Assembly: GCF_902833645.1 (NCBI RefSeq) | Contig: NZ_CADFGE010000001.1 | Coordinates: forward strand, 1,445,394-1,509,393 | Direction: 5' to 3' | Length of the DNA stretch: 64,000 nt | Source: Paraburkholderia fungorum | GTDB lineage: Bacteria > Pseudomonadota > Gammaproteobacteria > Burkholderiales > Burkholderiaceae | The notes under the pieces: model-generated | What the model saw: the letters and a program-made list of their open reading frames with translations, nothing else | Told to the model about the DNA's origin: nothing | Database searches by the model: none | Part shown: positions 34,238 to 43,225 of the stretch, piece after piece | Layout of the letters: the number at the start of each line of letters is the position of its first letter | Position numbering within the stretch: the first letter of the stretch is position 1 | Translations under genes and position numbers: made by a program

Positions 34238-34298
34238 TGTCTCCTCCATGTCTCCTCTGATATGGATTCAGCCCGCCCACTTAGGCGGGCTTTTTTTG
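34238..34298 (+). ncRNA. Candidate small RNA with tandem anti-Shine-Dalgarno-like motifs
   Basis: A predicted ~60 nt transcript starts about 7 bp after the -10 box. Its 5' part holds two copies of TGTCTCCTC (34238-34246 and 34249-34257, 11 nt apart), complementary to GGAG-type ribosome binding sites. It ends in a perfect intrinsic terminator (GCCCGCC-ACTTA-GGCGGGC then seven Ts). No reading frame of useful size exists within it. The promoter, C/U-rich unpaired motifs and terminator are what trans-acting riboregulators have. No family name assigned. Confidence 0.65.
34271..34297 (+). terminator. Rho-independent terminator of the candidate small RNA
   Basis: GCCCGCC/GGCGGGC stem with a short loop and a TTTTTTT run. 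Confidence 0.85.
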
Positions 34299-34330
34299 CC
34301 CCGAATTTCCCGCGGTTTTCCAGAAAAGAC

Positions 34331-34366
34331 AAAGCCGGCTGGCCCCTGTGCGAGGCCGCCGGCTTT
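34331..34366 (-). terminator. Probable terminator of ompW
   Basis: AAAGCCGGC and GCCGGCTTT arms just past the ompW stop on the minus strand, followed by a T-rich GTCTTTTCT. Confidence 0.6.
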
Positions 34367-34384
34367 GGTGCATCTGCGCCGAAC

Positions 34385-35209
34385 TCAGAACTTATACGAG
34401 ACCGCGAGGAACGAGATGATCGGGTCGGCTTTCAGTTCCGACTTTGAGACGCCCAGTTCCGTGCCGTCCGCCGCCTTGATGATGACCGACGAGGTGGTTT
34501 TCAGCGGAATGTACGTGACCGATGCCACGAGGCCCCAGTGGTCGGTGATGTTGTAGGCGAGACCCGCATTGAACACCGGCTGCCAGGACGACGACGCCTT
34601 CGCCGACACCTGCGTTTGCCCCGGCTTGCCCGCACCCGCTGCCAGCACCGAGCCGAGATTGTTCTGCGTCGCGCTCACGAAGTTCGGGCTCAGTTGAACG
34701 TCCGAGAACCAGTTATACGACACACCAATACCCACGAACGGCCTGAAATGGGCCGTCGGCTCATTGAAGTAGTACTGGAACAGCAGCGCCGGGCTCCACT
34801 GACGCACGCTCTTTACGATCGGGTTGGCCTGCGGATCGCCCAGATTCTGTTGACCGAGCGCGCCCGCCGGACCCGGCGGCTGAATGGTGCCGTGCCCATA
34901 GATCTTGAAGACCGGCGGCACACCCGCCACCGTCGTCACGGCAATATGGTCGGTAAGGTAATGGCTGAATACGAGGCCGACAGTATTCGCGGTATTGGTC
35001 GACAAGCTCGTGCCGCTGGACGTGAACGAGTTCGGCAGACGCAACGGTGTGTTGATCGGTGTCGGCGCGACGTTAGTGGTCAGCGGCGTGCTCGAATCCT
35101 GCGGCATGACGTGGAACCAGCCGAGTACGGCGACGTTGTCCCCCGCGTGTTGTGCGTGCGCGCTGGCCGACAGGCAGATGGCCAGTATCGCGAATAAGAT
35201 TTTCTTCAT
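34385..35209 (-). CDS. ompW: OmpW family outer-membrane protein
   Basis: 274 residues. Signal peptide MKKILFAILAICLSASAHA, then a barrel with OmpW hallmarks: NTANTVGLVFSHYLTDHIAV, FRPFVGIGVSYNWFSD and the terminal aromatic FLAVSYKF. OmpW is an eight-stranded barrel with a hydrophobic channel, involved in small-molecule uptake and stress. The length is above E. coli OmpW (212), mainly from Pro/Gly/Gln-rich loops. It sits downstream of two DUF2957 genes on the same strand; the gap to them is 172 bp, so a shared mRNA is possible but not certain. Confidence 0.9.
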   Translation of the reverse strand: MKKILFAILAICLSASAHAQHAGDNVAVLGWFHVMPQDSSTPLTTNVAPTPINTPLRLPNSFTSSGTSLSTNTANTVGLVFSHYLTDHIAVTTVAGVPPVFKIYGHGTIQPPGPAGALGQQNLGDPQANPIVKSVRQWSPALLFQYYFNEPTAHFRPFVGIGVSYNWFSDVQLSPNFVSATQNNLGSVLAAGAGKPGQTQVSAKASSSWQPVFNAGLAYNITDHWGLVASVTYIPLKTTSSVIIKAADGTELGVSKSELKADPIISFLAVSYKF

Positions 35210-35381
35210 GTTGTTCCTCCTGAGGCGCGCGTTGCGTTCTATGCGCGCGGCGAGCGACGGCGGCCGGGCTGCGCGGCCGCTGCGCTGGATATTCGGTGGA
35301 CGCCGGCTGCCGCGCGTTTGCTGTGCGTGGCAGCCGGGACACGAACGCCTCGTTGCGTGTCGGCAGCGCGTGCTGCGTCCA

Positions 35382-36629
35382 TTACTGGACGAAGGCGCCG
35401 ATCGTGAAGTACGGCGAGGCCGCGTTGGTCAGATCGAGGTAGCCGAACACGCCACCCGTGAAGATCATCTTTCCGGTCGGCGTGGTGCCTGTCGAAGCAC
35501 CCACTTGCGTCGTCGTCACCACACCCGGCACGGTCTGCGTGAAGTCCAGATTCAGCGCGGTCGCGAGCGATGCCTGCGAGGCGTTGAACGGATCGAGCAG
35601 CGTGGCCTCCGTGCCTTCGAGCGCGGTGGTGCGATAGTCGAACTGGCTATCCACGCCGATGTACTCGCCGTTCTGCGAGTTCACTGCAATCGCGCTTTGC
35701 GGCGCCAGGATCGAGATGCCGGATTCGTCGTCCGCATACGGGCCGAGTGAGCCGTTCACCGGTGTCGTCACCGATGAATTCGCTGCGCCGGTCCGTACCA
35801 GAATCGGCACCAGCTGATTTTTCAGCTTGCCGACGATCATGTAGCCGCGAGCTTTGGGTGTCGTGGCAAGCGTCGGTTTAGCCTGGCCGAGGAAGTTGTC
35901 GGTTTCGAAAGCCCCGCTGCCGTCGGACGACTGCGCGAAGTTCGTACCCGGTTGCTGACACTTGCCTGCGTTGACCCCGGAGTTGTCGCACTCGGTCCAC
36001 GTACCGTCCGCATTGATCGTGATCTTCGTATCGACCGCGACCGGCGCGAAGTTTTGCGACGGGACCTGGTGATAGCCGAGCTGGTTGTAGGTGCCGGCCA
36101 CGTTCGCGATGTTCGTTTCAATCGACGAGAAGCCGATGAACGGGTAATACGGGAACGTCGTATCGGGCACCGCGCCTACGCCGAGAATCCCGGCGAAGGA
36201 AATTTCCGCCCCCGGAATCGTGCCGCCGGCCACGCCTTCGCCGACAAAAATCCGCGCCGGACGATTCGGGTCGAGGCTCGCGCCGTTCAGGCGGAACGCG
36301 CACTGATTCAGCTTGGTGGTCGGCAGCAGGGTTTCCTGGGTCAGCGTGCCGCTTGCGGTCTGGCCGGCGCGCGTCGGCGCGACAGTGCCCGTGGTGGCCG
36401 GGATCGGCGATTCGATATAGCTGATTTGCCACGTCATCTTGGTTGTGTCCATCTGCAGCTTGACCAGTTCGCCGTCACCGCCGCCGCCCGTGAACACCGT
36501 GCCGTAGTCGAGCGACGCAGGACACAGACGCACTTCGGTCACCGGTCCGTCGCCATTGCCGCCGCCACCGCTGCACGCCCCCAGTAACGGTGCTGCAAGA
36601 GCGAGCACCGAAAGGATTCTCCATTTCAT
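35382..36629 (-). CDS. DUF2957 lipoprotein, copy 1
   Basis: 415 residues from ATG 36629 (MKWRILSVLALAAPLLGACS), a lipoprotein signal with lipobox LGAC and a GGGG linker. The mature part is beta-rich and shares many blocks with the next gene: ESPIPATTGTVAPTRAG, GEGVAGGTIPGAEISFAG, FPYYPFIGFSS, DDESGISILAP. DUF2957 is, as far as I know, essentially a Burkholderiaceae family with no known function. A frame extension to 36680 is rejected because it loses the signal peptide. Confidence 0.88.
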   Translation of the reverse strand: MKWRILSVLALAAPLLGACSGGGGNGDGPVTEVRLCPASLDYGTVFTGGGGDGELVKLQMDTTKMTWQISYIESPIPATTGTVAPTRAGQTASGTLTQETLLPTTKLNQCAFRLNGASLDPNRPARIFVGEGVAGGTIPGAEISFAGILGVGAVPDTTFPYYPFIGFSSIETNIANVAGTYNQLGYHQVPSQNFAPVAVDTKITINADGTWTECDNSGVNAGKCQQPGTNFAQSSDGSGAFETDNFLGQAKPTLATTPKARGYMIVGKLKNQLVPILVRTGAANSSVTTPVNGSLGPYADDESGISILAPQSAIAVNSQNGEYIGVDSQFDYRTTALEGTEATLLDPFNASQASLATALNLDFTQTVPGVVTTTQVGASTGTTPTGKMIFTGGVFGYLDLTNAASPYFTIGAFVQ

Positions 36630-36729
36630 ACCGCCTCCAGAATTTTCTCGTTGTGAGTGGCAGGCTCCCTGTCCCGCCACCTTTTGCTCTATTTATGTCT
36701 CGTACTGCGAACTGCCGGTCCTTCAGTCC

Positions 36730-38142
36730 TTACTTGCTGATCTGCGCGCCGATGCCGAAGTAGGGGGCGTTTGGCGTATCTGAGTTCGCCGAGGTCGGCG
36801 TGAGGCCGCCGTTCTCAGCGCCCTGGATGGCGATGGCGTAGAGACCGCCGGACGCAATCGCAAAGCCGGTTTTGCCGTTGGTGTCCTGCACGCCGACGAG
36901 ACCCGGACTCGGCAGCCCGTAGCCCAGACCAAAGCCGCTTTCCGCCGACGAGGTGCTCGGATTGATGAAGGTGCCGACTGCACCCTGGATCAACGTTGCG
37001 GTGTACTTGAAGTTCGAGTCCGCGCCAACGTAGCCGCCGTCGAAACCACCGGATGCAAGCGGCGTGGCCGCGGCGAGCATGGCGATGCCGGACTCGTCGT
37101 CGACCTTTGCCGTCAGCAGATTGCTCGTGTCGACAAAACCGGTGCGGACCACCAGCGGTACCGTGGCGCCGTTGACCTGACCGAGAATCATGTGGGCAAC
37201 GCCGGACTTGCCGGTTGGGCCCAGAACCGGGAGCTTGAACTGCGCGACGATCTGCGGGGCCTTCTGACTATCAAAATACCCATTGCTGTTCAGCGTCAAC
37301 GGATCGCCGGTGGTGAGGCAGCCGCCGGCGTTTGGCGAATAATTCGGATTCGCGGCGTTGCTGCTCGTACAGGTGCCGCTGGCGTCGAACGTTTCGACCG
37401 TGTTGGTCGCGACCGTCGCGTAGTTGCCCGACGGTGTCAGGTGGTAAAGCAGGCCGTTGTACGTGCCTGGCAGCTTGGTGATATCGGTCGTCGTGCTCGC
37501 GAAACCAAGAAACGGATAGAAGTCAAAATGCCGATTCGGCACCGCGCCGACGTTCGAGCCGAGCAGGCCGAGGTTCAGGCCACTGAACTGCACCGTCGCA
37601 CCCGGGATGCCGCCACCAGCCACGCCCTGACCGACGAGGATCATCGGGGGATTCGGGTTATTGACGAAATCGGGTGTCGTGTAAGGCTGACCGTCACCGG
37701 CGGCGGTGCCGGTACCTGCGCCGAGAATGAAGGCGCAGCGTATTTGTTCGGCGGTCGGCAGCGCGCCGGTCGGCGGGTGGATCACGGCGCCCGTGATCTG
37801 TGTGCCCGCACGCGTCGGCGTGACTTGACCCGTGCGCAACGGAATCGGCGATTCGAGCCACTTCAGCGTGTACGTCATCGCCGTCGCGTTGATGTTCAGT
37901 TGCACCACTTCGCCACTGCCGGCGCCACCGAGAAAGGTGGTCTTCCCAATGTCCGCGGTAGCGGGGCACAGCGGGGCCGCGGCGGCGCCGGTGGCCGGCG
38001 GGCCCTGCACGCCGCAACTCGAGCCCGAGCATTGCGGGGCATTGATCGTGCCGGGATCGCTGGCCTTGCCGCCGCCGCAAGCAATAAGCAACGGCGTCGT
38101 AGCGATGGCCATCGCCAGGCCTCGAATAATGGCGTACGACAT
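36730..38142 (-). CDS. DUF2957 lipoprotein, copy 2
   Basis: 470 residues from ATG 38142 (MSYAIIRGLAMAIATTPLLI then ACGGGK), with AAGGGAG nine bases upstream. It is a tandem paralogue of the gene at 35382: ESPIPLRTGQVTPTRAG, GQGVAGGGIPGATVQFSGL, FDFYPFLGFAS, DDESGIAMLAA line up in order. Extra length comes from Cys-containing and Gly/Ala-rich segments. It is the first gene of a minus-strand set leading to copy 1 and ompW. Surface or outer-membrane location likely; role unknown. Confidence 0.88.
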   Translation of the reverse strand: MSYAIIRGLAMAIATTPLLIACGGGKASDPGTINAPQCSGSSCGVQGPPATGAAAAPLCPATADIGKTTFLGGAGSGEVVQLNINATAMTYTLKWLESPIPLRTGQVTPTRAGTQITGAVIHPPTGALPTAEQIRCAFILGAGTGTAAGDGQPYTTPDFVNNPNPPMILVGQGVAGGGIPGATVQFSGLNLGLLGSNVGAVPNRHFDFYPFLGFASTTTDITKLPGTYNGLLYHLTPSGNYATVATNTVETFDASGTCTSSNAANPNYSPNAGGCLTTGDPLTLNSNGYFDSQKAPQIVAQFKLPVLGPTGKSGVAHMILGQVNGATVPLVVRTGFVDTSNLLTAKVDDESGIAMLAAATPLASGGFDGGYVGADSNFKYTATLIQGAVGTFINPSTSSAESGFGLGYGLPSPGLVGVQDTNGKTGFAIASGGLYAIAIQGAENGGLTPTSANSDTPNAPYFGIGAQISK

Positions 38143-38630
38143 GCTGCTGTCTCCCTTCATGTAATTGTGCGAACTAATTTCGCTGCGCGTTTAATGCCTG
38201 TCAATTGAATGAGCCGTCTAAAAAGATCGATTCAAACAGGACATTTTTTGTCGGACGCACACTACGCGGGACTTCGGAGCCCTTTTAAACAAAAAAGGAA
38301 TTTTCGCTTCCACAGTCGTACCGTTGCTTCGCTGCACGCCCTTGCCAGGCAAGCGTTACAGCAAAATGGCTCTATCTTCTTCGAACGACCGTTCGAGAAA
38401 AAATCCGGAGTTTCCCTATGCGGAAAACTATGCAGGACGGGTCGATTTGGGGAATGAATTACCGTCGGCTGGTAAGCATTCCGATTTTCTTTTTAAAGTA
38501 ATGCGGGCTACTACTGATTAACGGCAAAAGAGGAGTTTGGCGGGCAGGTTTTTTAAAACAAAAAGGCCGGTCTGTAAAGACCGGCCTTTCAGTGGATTGG
38601 CAGTGGAAGACGTCTGTATCTCGAACTTGC
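38143..38630. other. AT-richer gap upstream of the DUF2957 genes
   Basis: About 490 bp between the DUF2957 and argC genes, both on the minus strand. It is noticeably more AT-rich than the coding regions. It holds the argC terminator at its right end, and a palindrome TCGAAC-GACC-GTTCGA at 38381-38396 that may be an operator for the DUF2957 promoter. An 82-codon plus-strand frame (38209-38457) has no ribosome site or recognisable sequence and I do not count it. Confidence 0.5.
38561..38590 (-). terminator. Terminator of argC
   Basis: AAAGGCCGGTCT-GTAA-AGACCGGCCTTT hairpin with a T-rich stretch on the minus-strand side. Confidence 0.88.
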
Positions 38631-39578
38631 TCAGCGTTTCAAGCCGGCTTCTTCGGCGGCGCCGATGGCGAGGTTCATGCACTGGATGGCCGCGCCCGAT
38701 GCGCCCTTGCCCAGGTTATCGAGGCGCGCGACGGTCACGAAGCGCTCTTCGTTGCCGAACACGAACAGGTCGACGCGGTTGGTGTCGTTGTTCGCTTGCA
38801 CGTCGAAGAAACCGCCGTCGAGATTCGCCTCGGAATCGAACGGTGCTACGTGCACGAAGGCTTCACCCGCGTAGTACTCGGCGAACAGCGCGCGCACGTC
38901 TTGCGGCGTGGTCTTCTTGGCCAACTGGTTCGGCGAGAAGAAGGTGGTGACCGCGAGACCCTTGTAGAAGTCACCGACGATCGGCGTGAATACCGGTGCC
39001 GAGTTCAGGCCGGTGTGCGCCGCCATCTCCGGCAGATGCTTGTGCGTGAGGCCGAGTGCATACGGGCGCGGACTCTTGAGCTTGTCGTTGCCGCCTGCTT
39101 CGTAGTCGGCAATCATTTTCTTGCCGCCGCCGCTGTAACCCGTGATCGAGTACGCGTGCGCGGCGAAGTCCGGCGCCACGACGCCGGCTTCGACCAGCGG
39201 ACGCATGGCCAACACGAAGGCCGATGCGTGGCAGCCCGGCACGGCGATCCGTTTCGCGGTGCGCAGCCGCTCGCGTTGCGAGCGAGCCAGTTCGGGCAGG
39301 CCGTAGGCCCAGTCGGCCGACGTGCGGAACGCCGTGCTCGCATCGATCAGCACGGTGCGATCGTTTTCGACCAGCGAGGCCGACTCGCGCGAAGCGACGT
39401 CCGGCAGACACAGGAACGTGACGTCCGATGCATTGATGAGACGACGGCGCTCCTCGAGGTCCTTGCGCTTCGCTTCTTCGATACGCAGGATCTCCACGTC
39501 GGCGCGTTGCGACAGGTATTCAAAAATCTTCAGGCCGGTCGTGCCTTCCTGTCCGTCGACAAAAACTTTCGTGCTCAT
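38631..39578 (-). CDS. argC: N-acetyl-gamma-glutamyl-phosphate reductase, type 2
   Basis: 315 residues, the shorter type 2 AGPR. The N-terminus is [20 protein letters not shown] (GxxGxxG-type dinucleotide site). The catalytic Cys116 lies in [10 protein letters not shown], and [12 protein letters not shown] with THKHLPEM follow. It reduces N-acetylglutamyl phosphate to the semialdehyde in arginine biosynthesis. The gene stands alone with its own terminator; no other arg gene is adjacent. No ARG-box is obvious to me upstream. Confidence 0.95.
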   Translation of the reverse strand: MSTKVFVDGQEGTTGLKIFEYLSQRADVEILRIEEAKRKDLEERRRLINASDVTFLCLPDVASRESASLVENDRTVLIDASTAFRTSADWAYGLPELARSQRERLRTAKRIAVPGCHASAFVLAMRPLVEAGVVAPDFAAHAYSITGYSGGGKKMIADYEAGGNDKLKSPRPYALGLTHKHLPEMAAHTGLNSAPVFTPIVGDFYKGLAVTTFFSPNQLAKKTTPQDVRALFAEYYAGEAFVHVAPFDSEANLDGGFFDVQANNDTNRVDLFVFGNEERFVTVARLDNLGKGASGAAIQCMNLAIGAAEEAGLKR

Positions 39579-39855
39579 CTCGATCTCACTGGCTTACTGG
39601 AAACGGGGCGCGACACCGCGCCGGAACGCTATTTTAAGACCTGATAGCGACGGCTGTGCAAAAGGTGTGCAAAGCGGGGTTAAAAAACGACGATGCGCGT
39701 TGAAAGTGACATCGGCATGACGGGTTATGCGGCAGATGCACGCCGATGCAGGCCGGTTCCGCGCAAATTGACGATACGTGGGAAGCGCTGCGGCGCGCGC
39801 ATCGCGCGCGTGGCGGTGAGACCGCCACGCGGGGCGAGTCTATGGAACCGTGCTA

Positions 39856-40437
39856 TCAAACGCCTGCTTGCGCGCCCGCTTTCCATCTTGCCGTAGCGCC
39901 GGCAATGCGCACGCCGAACATCCGCGCCGTTTCCAGATCGCCCGCGGGCGGTGCTTCTTCCGGCGACGCATCCGCCGGGGACTGCGCCAGCAGGCCAGTA
40001 AAGCCGCCTACGTAGTTCAGATCGTTACGGGTGGCCGCCTTGGTGTTTGACGGCATCATGCCGGTGCCGACCCAGATCATGCTGTGTTGCATTGCCAGCG
40101 TGACGAAGTACTGGATCGTCGAGAACTTGTCGCCGTTCATGGTCGCAGAATTGGTGAAACCGGCGGCGATCTTGTCCTTCCAGGTTTGGCCGAACCACGG
40201 TTTCGAACTCGCGTCGGCAAATTTCTTGAAATCGGCGGACGGCCCGCCCATGTACGTCGGCGCGCCGAAGATGATGGCGTCCGCGGCCGCCAGCTCTGCC
40301 CAGCCGGCGTCGTCGATCTCGCCGACCGGCAGGAGCTTCGCGTCCGCGCCGGCTTCGAGCGTACCGGCCAGCACCGCCTCCGCGACTTTCTTCGTATGGC
40401 CGTAGCCGCTGTGATAAACGATGACGATCTTCGACAT
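39856..40437 (-). CDS. wrbA: WrbA-like flavodoxin-fold NAD(P)H:quinone oxidoreductase
   Basis: 193 residues from ATG 40437 (MSKIVIVYHSGYGHTKKVAE). The FMN phosphate loop is HSGYGHTKK, and AIIFGAPTYMGGPSADFKKF and NYVGGFTGLLAQSP are flavin-contact loops of the WrbA/flavodoxin family. It probably reduces quinones by two electrons, protecting against oxidative stress. A start at 40452 would add five residues. Monocistronic by position. Confidence 0.85.
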   Translation of the reverse strand: MSKIVIVYHSGYGHTKKVAEAVLAGTLEAGADAKLLPVGEIDDAGWAELAAADAIIFGAPTYMGGPSADFKKFADASSKPWFGQTWKDKIAAGFTNSATMNGDKFSTIQYFVTLAMQHSMIWVGTGMMPSNTKAATRNDLNYVGGFTGLLAQSPADASPEEAPPAGDLETARMFGVRIAGATARWKAGAQAGV

Positions 40438-40505
40438 GGCATTCTCCGGCAAGTTGAAAAAGAGAGCTAAGGATAGCAGCGGCGCGTGGCGAGTTGATGG
40501 CGCCG

Positions 40506-41108
40506 CTACCGTCCGTAGTTGACCACCATCCGCGCACTGCCAAGCGTGGCGGTGCTGATCTCATGATCGAACATGAGCGCCGGGCGCCCTTGTGCGAGGC
40601 GCAGGTCCGCGGTGCTCAGCGCATAGACGGTGATGATGTAGCGATGCGGTTTGCCGGGCGGCGGGCAAGGGCCGCCGTATCCATCGAGATCGAAGTCGTT
40701 GCGTGCCTCGAGCGCGCCGAGTTTCTTCAGGAAGCCCGATGCGCTGGCGTTCTCCGGCAAGCTGCCGACGGTGGCCGGAATGCCTGCCACGGCCCAGTGC
40801 CACCAGCCGCGGCCGGGTGCATCCGGATCGAAGATCGTGATCGCGAAGCTGCGCGTGCCGGCCGGCGCATTGCGCCACGTCAATTGTGGCGAGCGATTTC
40901 CGCCCTGGCAGTCATCCTGATTAAAAACCTGCGCCGCATCCACGGCGCCACCCGCATGGAAGCTGGTGCTGGTCAGTGTGAACACGTCCTCGGCGAGTGC
41001 GTGTGGGATATGCGCCGCGAATAGCGCAAGACCCAGCATCGCGCAGGTGAAGGACGGCATCCGGCGGAACAGCGAAGCAAGCGAAACAACCAGGCAACGC
41101 GAGCGCAT
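40506..41108 (-). CDS. Secreted YbhB/YbcL (PEBP-like) protein
   Basis: 200 residues. ATG 41108 has AGGAGA eight bases upstream. A signal peptide runs to about residue 39 (FAAHIPHALA); an internal Met (start at 41060) would give a tighter signal. The PEBP fold is clear: GGNRSPQLTWRNAPAGTRSF, ITIFDPDAPG, HWAVAGIP and GYGGPCPPPGKPHRY. Bacterial members are of unknown function. Monocistronic. Confidence 0.88.
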   Translation of the reverse strand: MRSRCLVVSLASLFRRMPSFTCAMLGLALFAAHIPHALAEDVFTLTSTSFHAGGAVDAAQVFNQDDCQGGNRSPQLTWRNAPAGTRSFAITIFDPDAPGRGWWHWAVAGIPATVGSLPENASASGFLKKLGALEARNDFDLDGYGGPCPPPGKPHRYIITVYALSTADLRLAQGRPALMFDHEISTATLGSARMVVNYGR

Positions 41109-41374
41109 GTGCCGGTTCTCCTGTCAGGGGCGCGAGGCGGTTGTCCTCGCGAGGATTATTGTCCCTATTTTGTGCCCCAAGGTCGATTCAAGTCTAACAT
41201 TCGCTTTGCGACGGCTCATTGTTGCCGCCGGCGGGTTTGGTGGACGTGAAATCGGCTATAGTCGGAGGAATTGTCCGCGCGAATACAGACCGCGCACTCG
41301 GTCAATTCAAGTACCAAGAATAGAAAGGTATGTCGGAAGTTTTGGAGAGCGGTTTATCTGTCGAGGGGAGGGCA

Positions 41375-42064
41375 ATGCAAGATCCAGTCAGGGTCGTGGT
41401 CGCTGACGACCATCCGGTGATTCTGTTCGGCGCCGAACAAGCGTTGCTCAAGTTTCCAGGTCTGCAGGTCGTCGCGCGCGCGCGACAGTCAACCGAGTTG
41501 ATCAAGGTGCTGCAGACCGTTGCGTGCGACGTGCTCGTCACGGATCTGGCCATGCCTGGCGGCCAGTACGGCGACGGCCTGCCGCTGATCGGCTATCTGC
41601 GGCGCAATTTCCCGGACCTTCCCATTGTCGTGCTGACGATGCTGGAAAACGCCGCGCTGCTCAAGCGGCTGAGCGAACTCGGGGTGACCTCGGTCGTCAA
41701 CAAATCGGACGATCTGAGCCATATCGGGCTCGCGGTGCAGCACGTCAGCCGCAACCTCGAATACATGAGTCCGTCCGTCAAGGCGTCGCTCGACACGTTG
41801 CGCATGAATGCCGGCGGCAAGAACGACGACGTGATGCTGTCGCGGCGCGAGCTCGAGGTGGTGCGTCTGTTTGTCTCCGGTATGACGATCAAGGAGATCG
41901 CGGAGCACCTTAATCGCAGCATCAAGACGATCAGCACGCAGAAGAATACGGCGATGCGCAAACTCGGGATCGATCGCGATTCGGAATTGTTCCAGTACGC
42001 GCAGAGCAACGGCCTCTTGAATCTGTCTTCGCACTCGGCCGACGATACCGGCAGTGCGGCCTAG
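41375..42064 (+). CDS. NarL/LuxR-type response regulator, RcsB-like
   Basis: 229 residues from ATG 41375 (MQDPVRVVVADDHPVILFGA), which has GGGGAGGG just upstream; an ATG at 41330 would add 15 residues, but its AGAAAGG is too close to the start. The receiver has the acidic pair in ADDHP and the phospho-acceptor Asp in DVLVTDLAMPGG. The C-terminal HTH is SRRELEVVRLFVSGMTIKEI then AEHLNRSIKTIS. No kinase gene is adjacent. The TxKE-like RcsB features suggest a partner elsewhere or a phosphorylation-independent role. Confidence 0.85.
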   Translation: MQDPVRVVVADDHPVILFGAEQALLKFPGLQVVARARQSTELIKVLQTVACDVLVTDLAMPGGQYGDGLPLIGYLRRNFPDLPIVVLTMLENAALLKRLSELGVTSVVNKSDDLSHIGLAVQHVSRNLEYMSPSVKASLDTLRMNAGGKNDDVMLSRRELEVVRLFVSGMTIKEIAEHLNRSIKTISTQKNTAMRKLGIDRDSELFQYAQSNGLLNLSSHSADDTGSAA

Positions 42065-42110
42065 CCGCGACCATTCGTCCCGCCAGGCGAACTCCATGCG
42101 AACTCGATGA

Positions 42111-42146
42111 AAAAAGCCGCCTGTCGATGAGACAGGCGGCTTTTTT
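42111..42146. terminator. Bidirectional terminator between convergent genes
   Basis: AAAAAGCCGCCTGTC-GATGA-GACAGGCGGCTTTTTT, flanked by A- and T-tracts, between the response regulator (+) and pyrE (-). Confidence 0.92.
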
Positions 42147-42172
42147 ATTCCATCCGCATTAAGCGGCTGCGC

Positions 42173-42859
42173 TTACTGCGGCGTTGCGTTGGCGCCGCCG
42201 TGAGCCGCCGACCATTCGGCCGGTGCGTGCAGGAATTTTTCCACTTCGTCGAGCGTTTTGGTATCGAAGTAGTTATTTGCCTTGGCGACGCGTAACACGT
42301 CCCACCACGTGGCAAGCGCGTGCAGATCGACGTCGATGTCTTTCAGCACCGACACGCTTTCCTTGAAGATGTTGTAGTGGAACAGAACGAAGCAGTGGTT
42401 CACCGTTGCGCCGGCGGTGCGCAGCGCATTGATGAAGTTGATCTTGCTGCGGCTGTCCGTGGTCAGATCTTCGACCAGCAGTACACGTTGCCCTTCCGTC
42501 AGCAGACCTTCGATCTGCGCGTTACGGCCGAAACCCTTCGGCTTCTTGCGCACGTACTGCATCGGCACCATCAGGCGGTCGGAGAGCCAGGCCGCGAACG
42601 GGATGCCGGCGGTTTCGCCACCCGCAACCGCGTCGATCTGTTCATAGCCGACGTCGCGCAGGATGGTGGTTTCGGCCATTTCCATCAGGCCACGGCGCAC
42701 GCGCGGATACGAGATCAGCTTGCGGCAGTCGATATAAACCGGGCTCGCCCAGCCGGACGTGAAAATGTACGGTTTCTCCGCGTTGAAGTGCACTGCTTGC
42801 ACTTCCAGCAGCATCTTGGCGGTGGTGTCGGAGATCGTCTGGCGATCGAAGCCTGTCAT
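42173..42859 (-). CDS. pyrE: Orotate phosphoribosyltransferase
   Basis: 228 residues from ATG 42859 ([20 protein letters not shown]). The PRPP-binding motif [20 protein letters not shown] is complete, and [17 protein letters not shown] holds the flexible catalytic-loop Lys residues. It forms OMP from orotate and PRPP in pyrimidine synthesis. The frame continues upstream to 43087, but the earlier part has no family similarity. It is monocistronic with a shared terminator at its 3' end. Confidence 0.95.
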   Translation of the reverse strand: MTGFDRQTISDTTAKMLLEVQAVHFNAEKPYIFTSGWASPVYIDCRKLISYPRVRRGLMEMAETTILRDVGYEQIDAVAGGETAGIPFAAWLSDRLMVPMQYVRKKPKGFGRNAQIEGLLTEGQRVLLVEDLTTDSRSKINFINALRTAGATVNHCFVLFHYNIFKESVSVLKDIDVDLHALATWWDVLRVAKANNYFDTKTLDEVEKFLHAPAEWSAAHGGANATPQ

Positions 42860-43135
42860 GGGCGGATCCTTGGGTGTGAGCGAGGAGAAGCGGGCGCGAA
42901 GCCCGGTGGCGCAGCAAGCGGGGTATCCGCGCCATGATGGGCGGAATACGCGGCCGGTCGGTGGAGTACAGGCCGGCCGGTTTAACTGCGATTTTGCTGC
43001 GCGCGTAGCCCGACATTTTACCCGAAATGGCCCCTCCCGAGGAGGCTGTCGTGTGCATTCGCCGCGAATGACGGGCATAACGGCCACGCTGAACGGGACT
43101 TTCAGGGTTGGCTGGGCGCCGGTTTTATGGCTTGC

Positions 43136-43164
43136 TTGTGAGCGGCTTGGGGCACCTTTACACT
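43136..43164 (+). promoter_or_regulatory. Promoter of the MFS transporter
   Basis: -35 TTGTGA (43136-43141), 17 bp spacer, -10 TACACT (43159-43164), leaving a 5' leader of about 35-55 nt. Confidence 0.6.
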
Positions 43165-43225
43165 CACGCGAATTTCCTGGCGGCCTTGCACGTTGGCCGT
43201 CGCCATGTCCTACGGAATGCTTTCA

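Noticed and set aside
38209..38457. 82-codon frame in the AT-rich gap
   Set aside because: No ribosome site, no signal, no recognisable sequence; composition fits non-coding.
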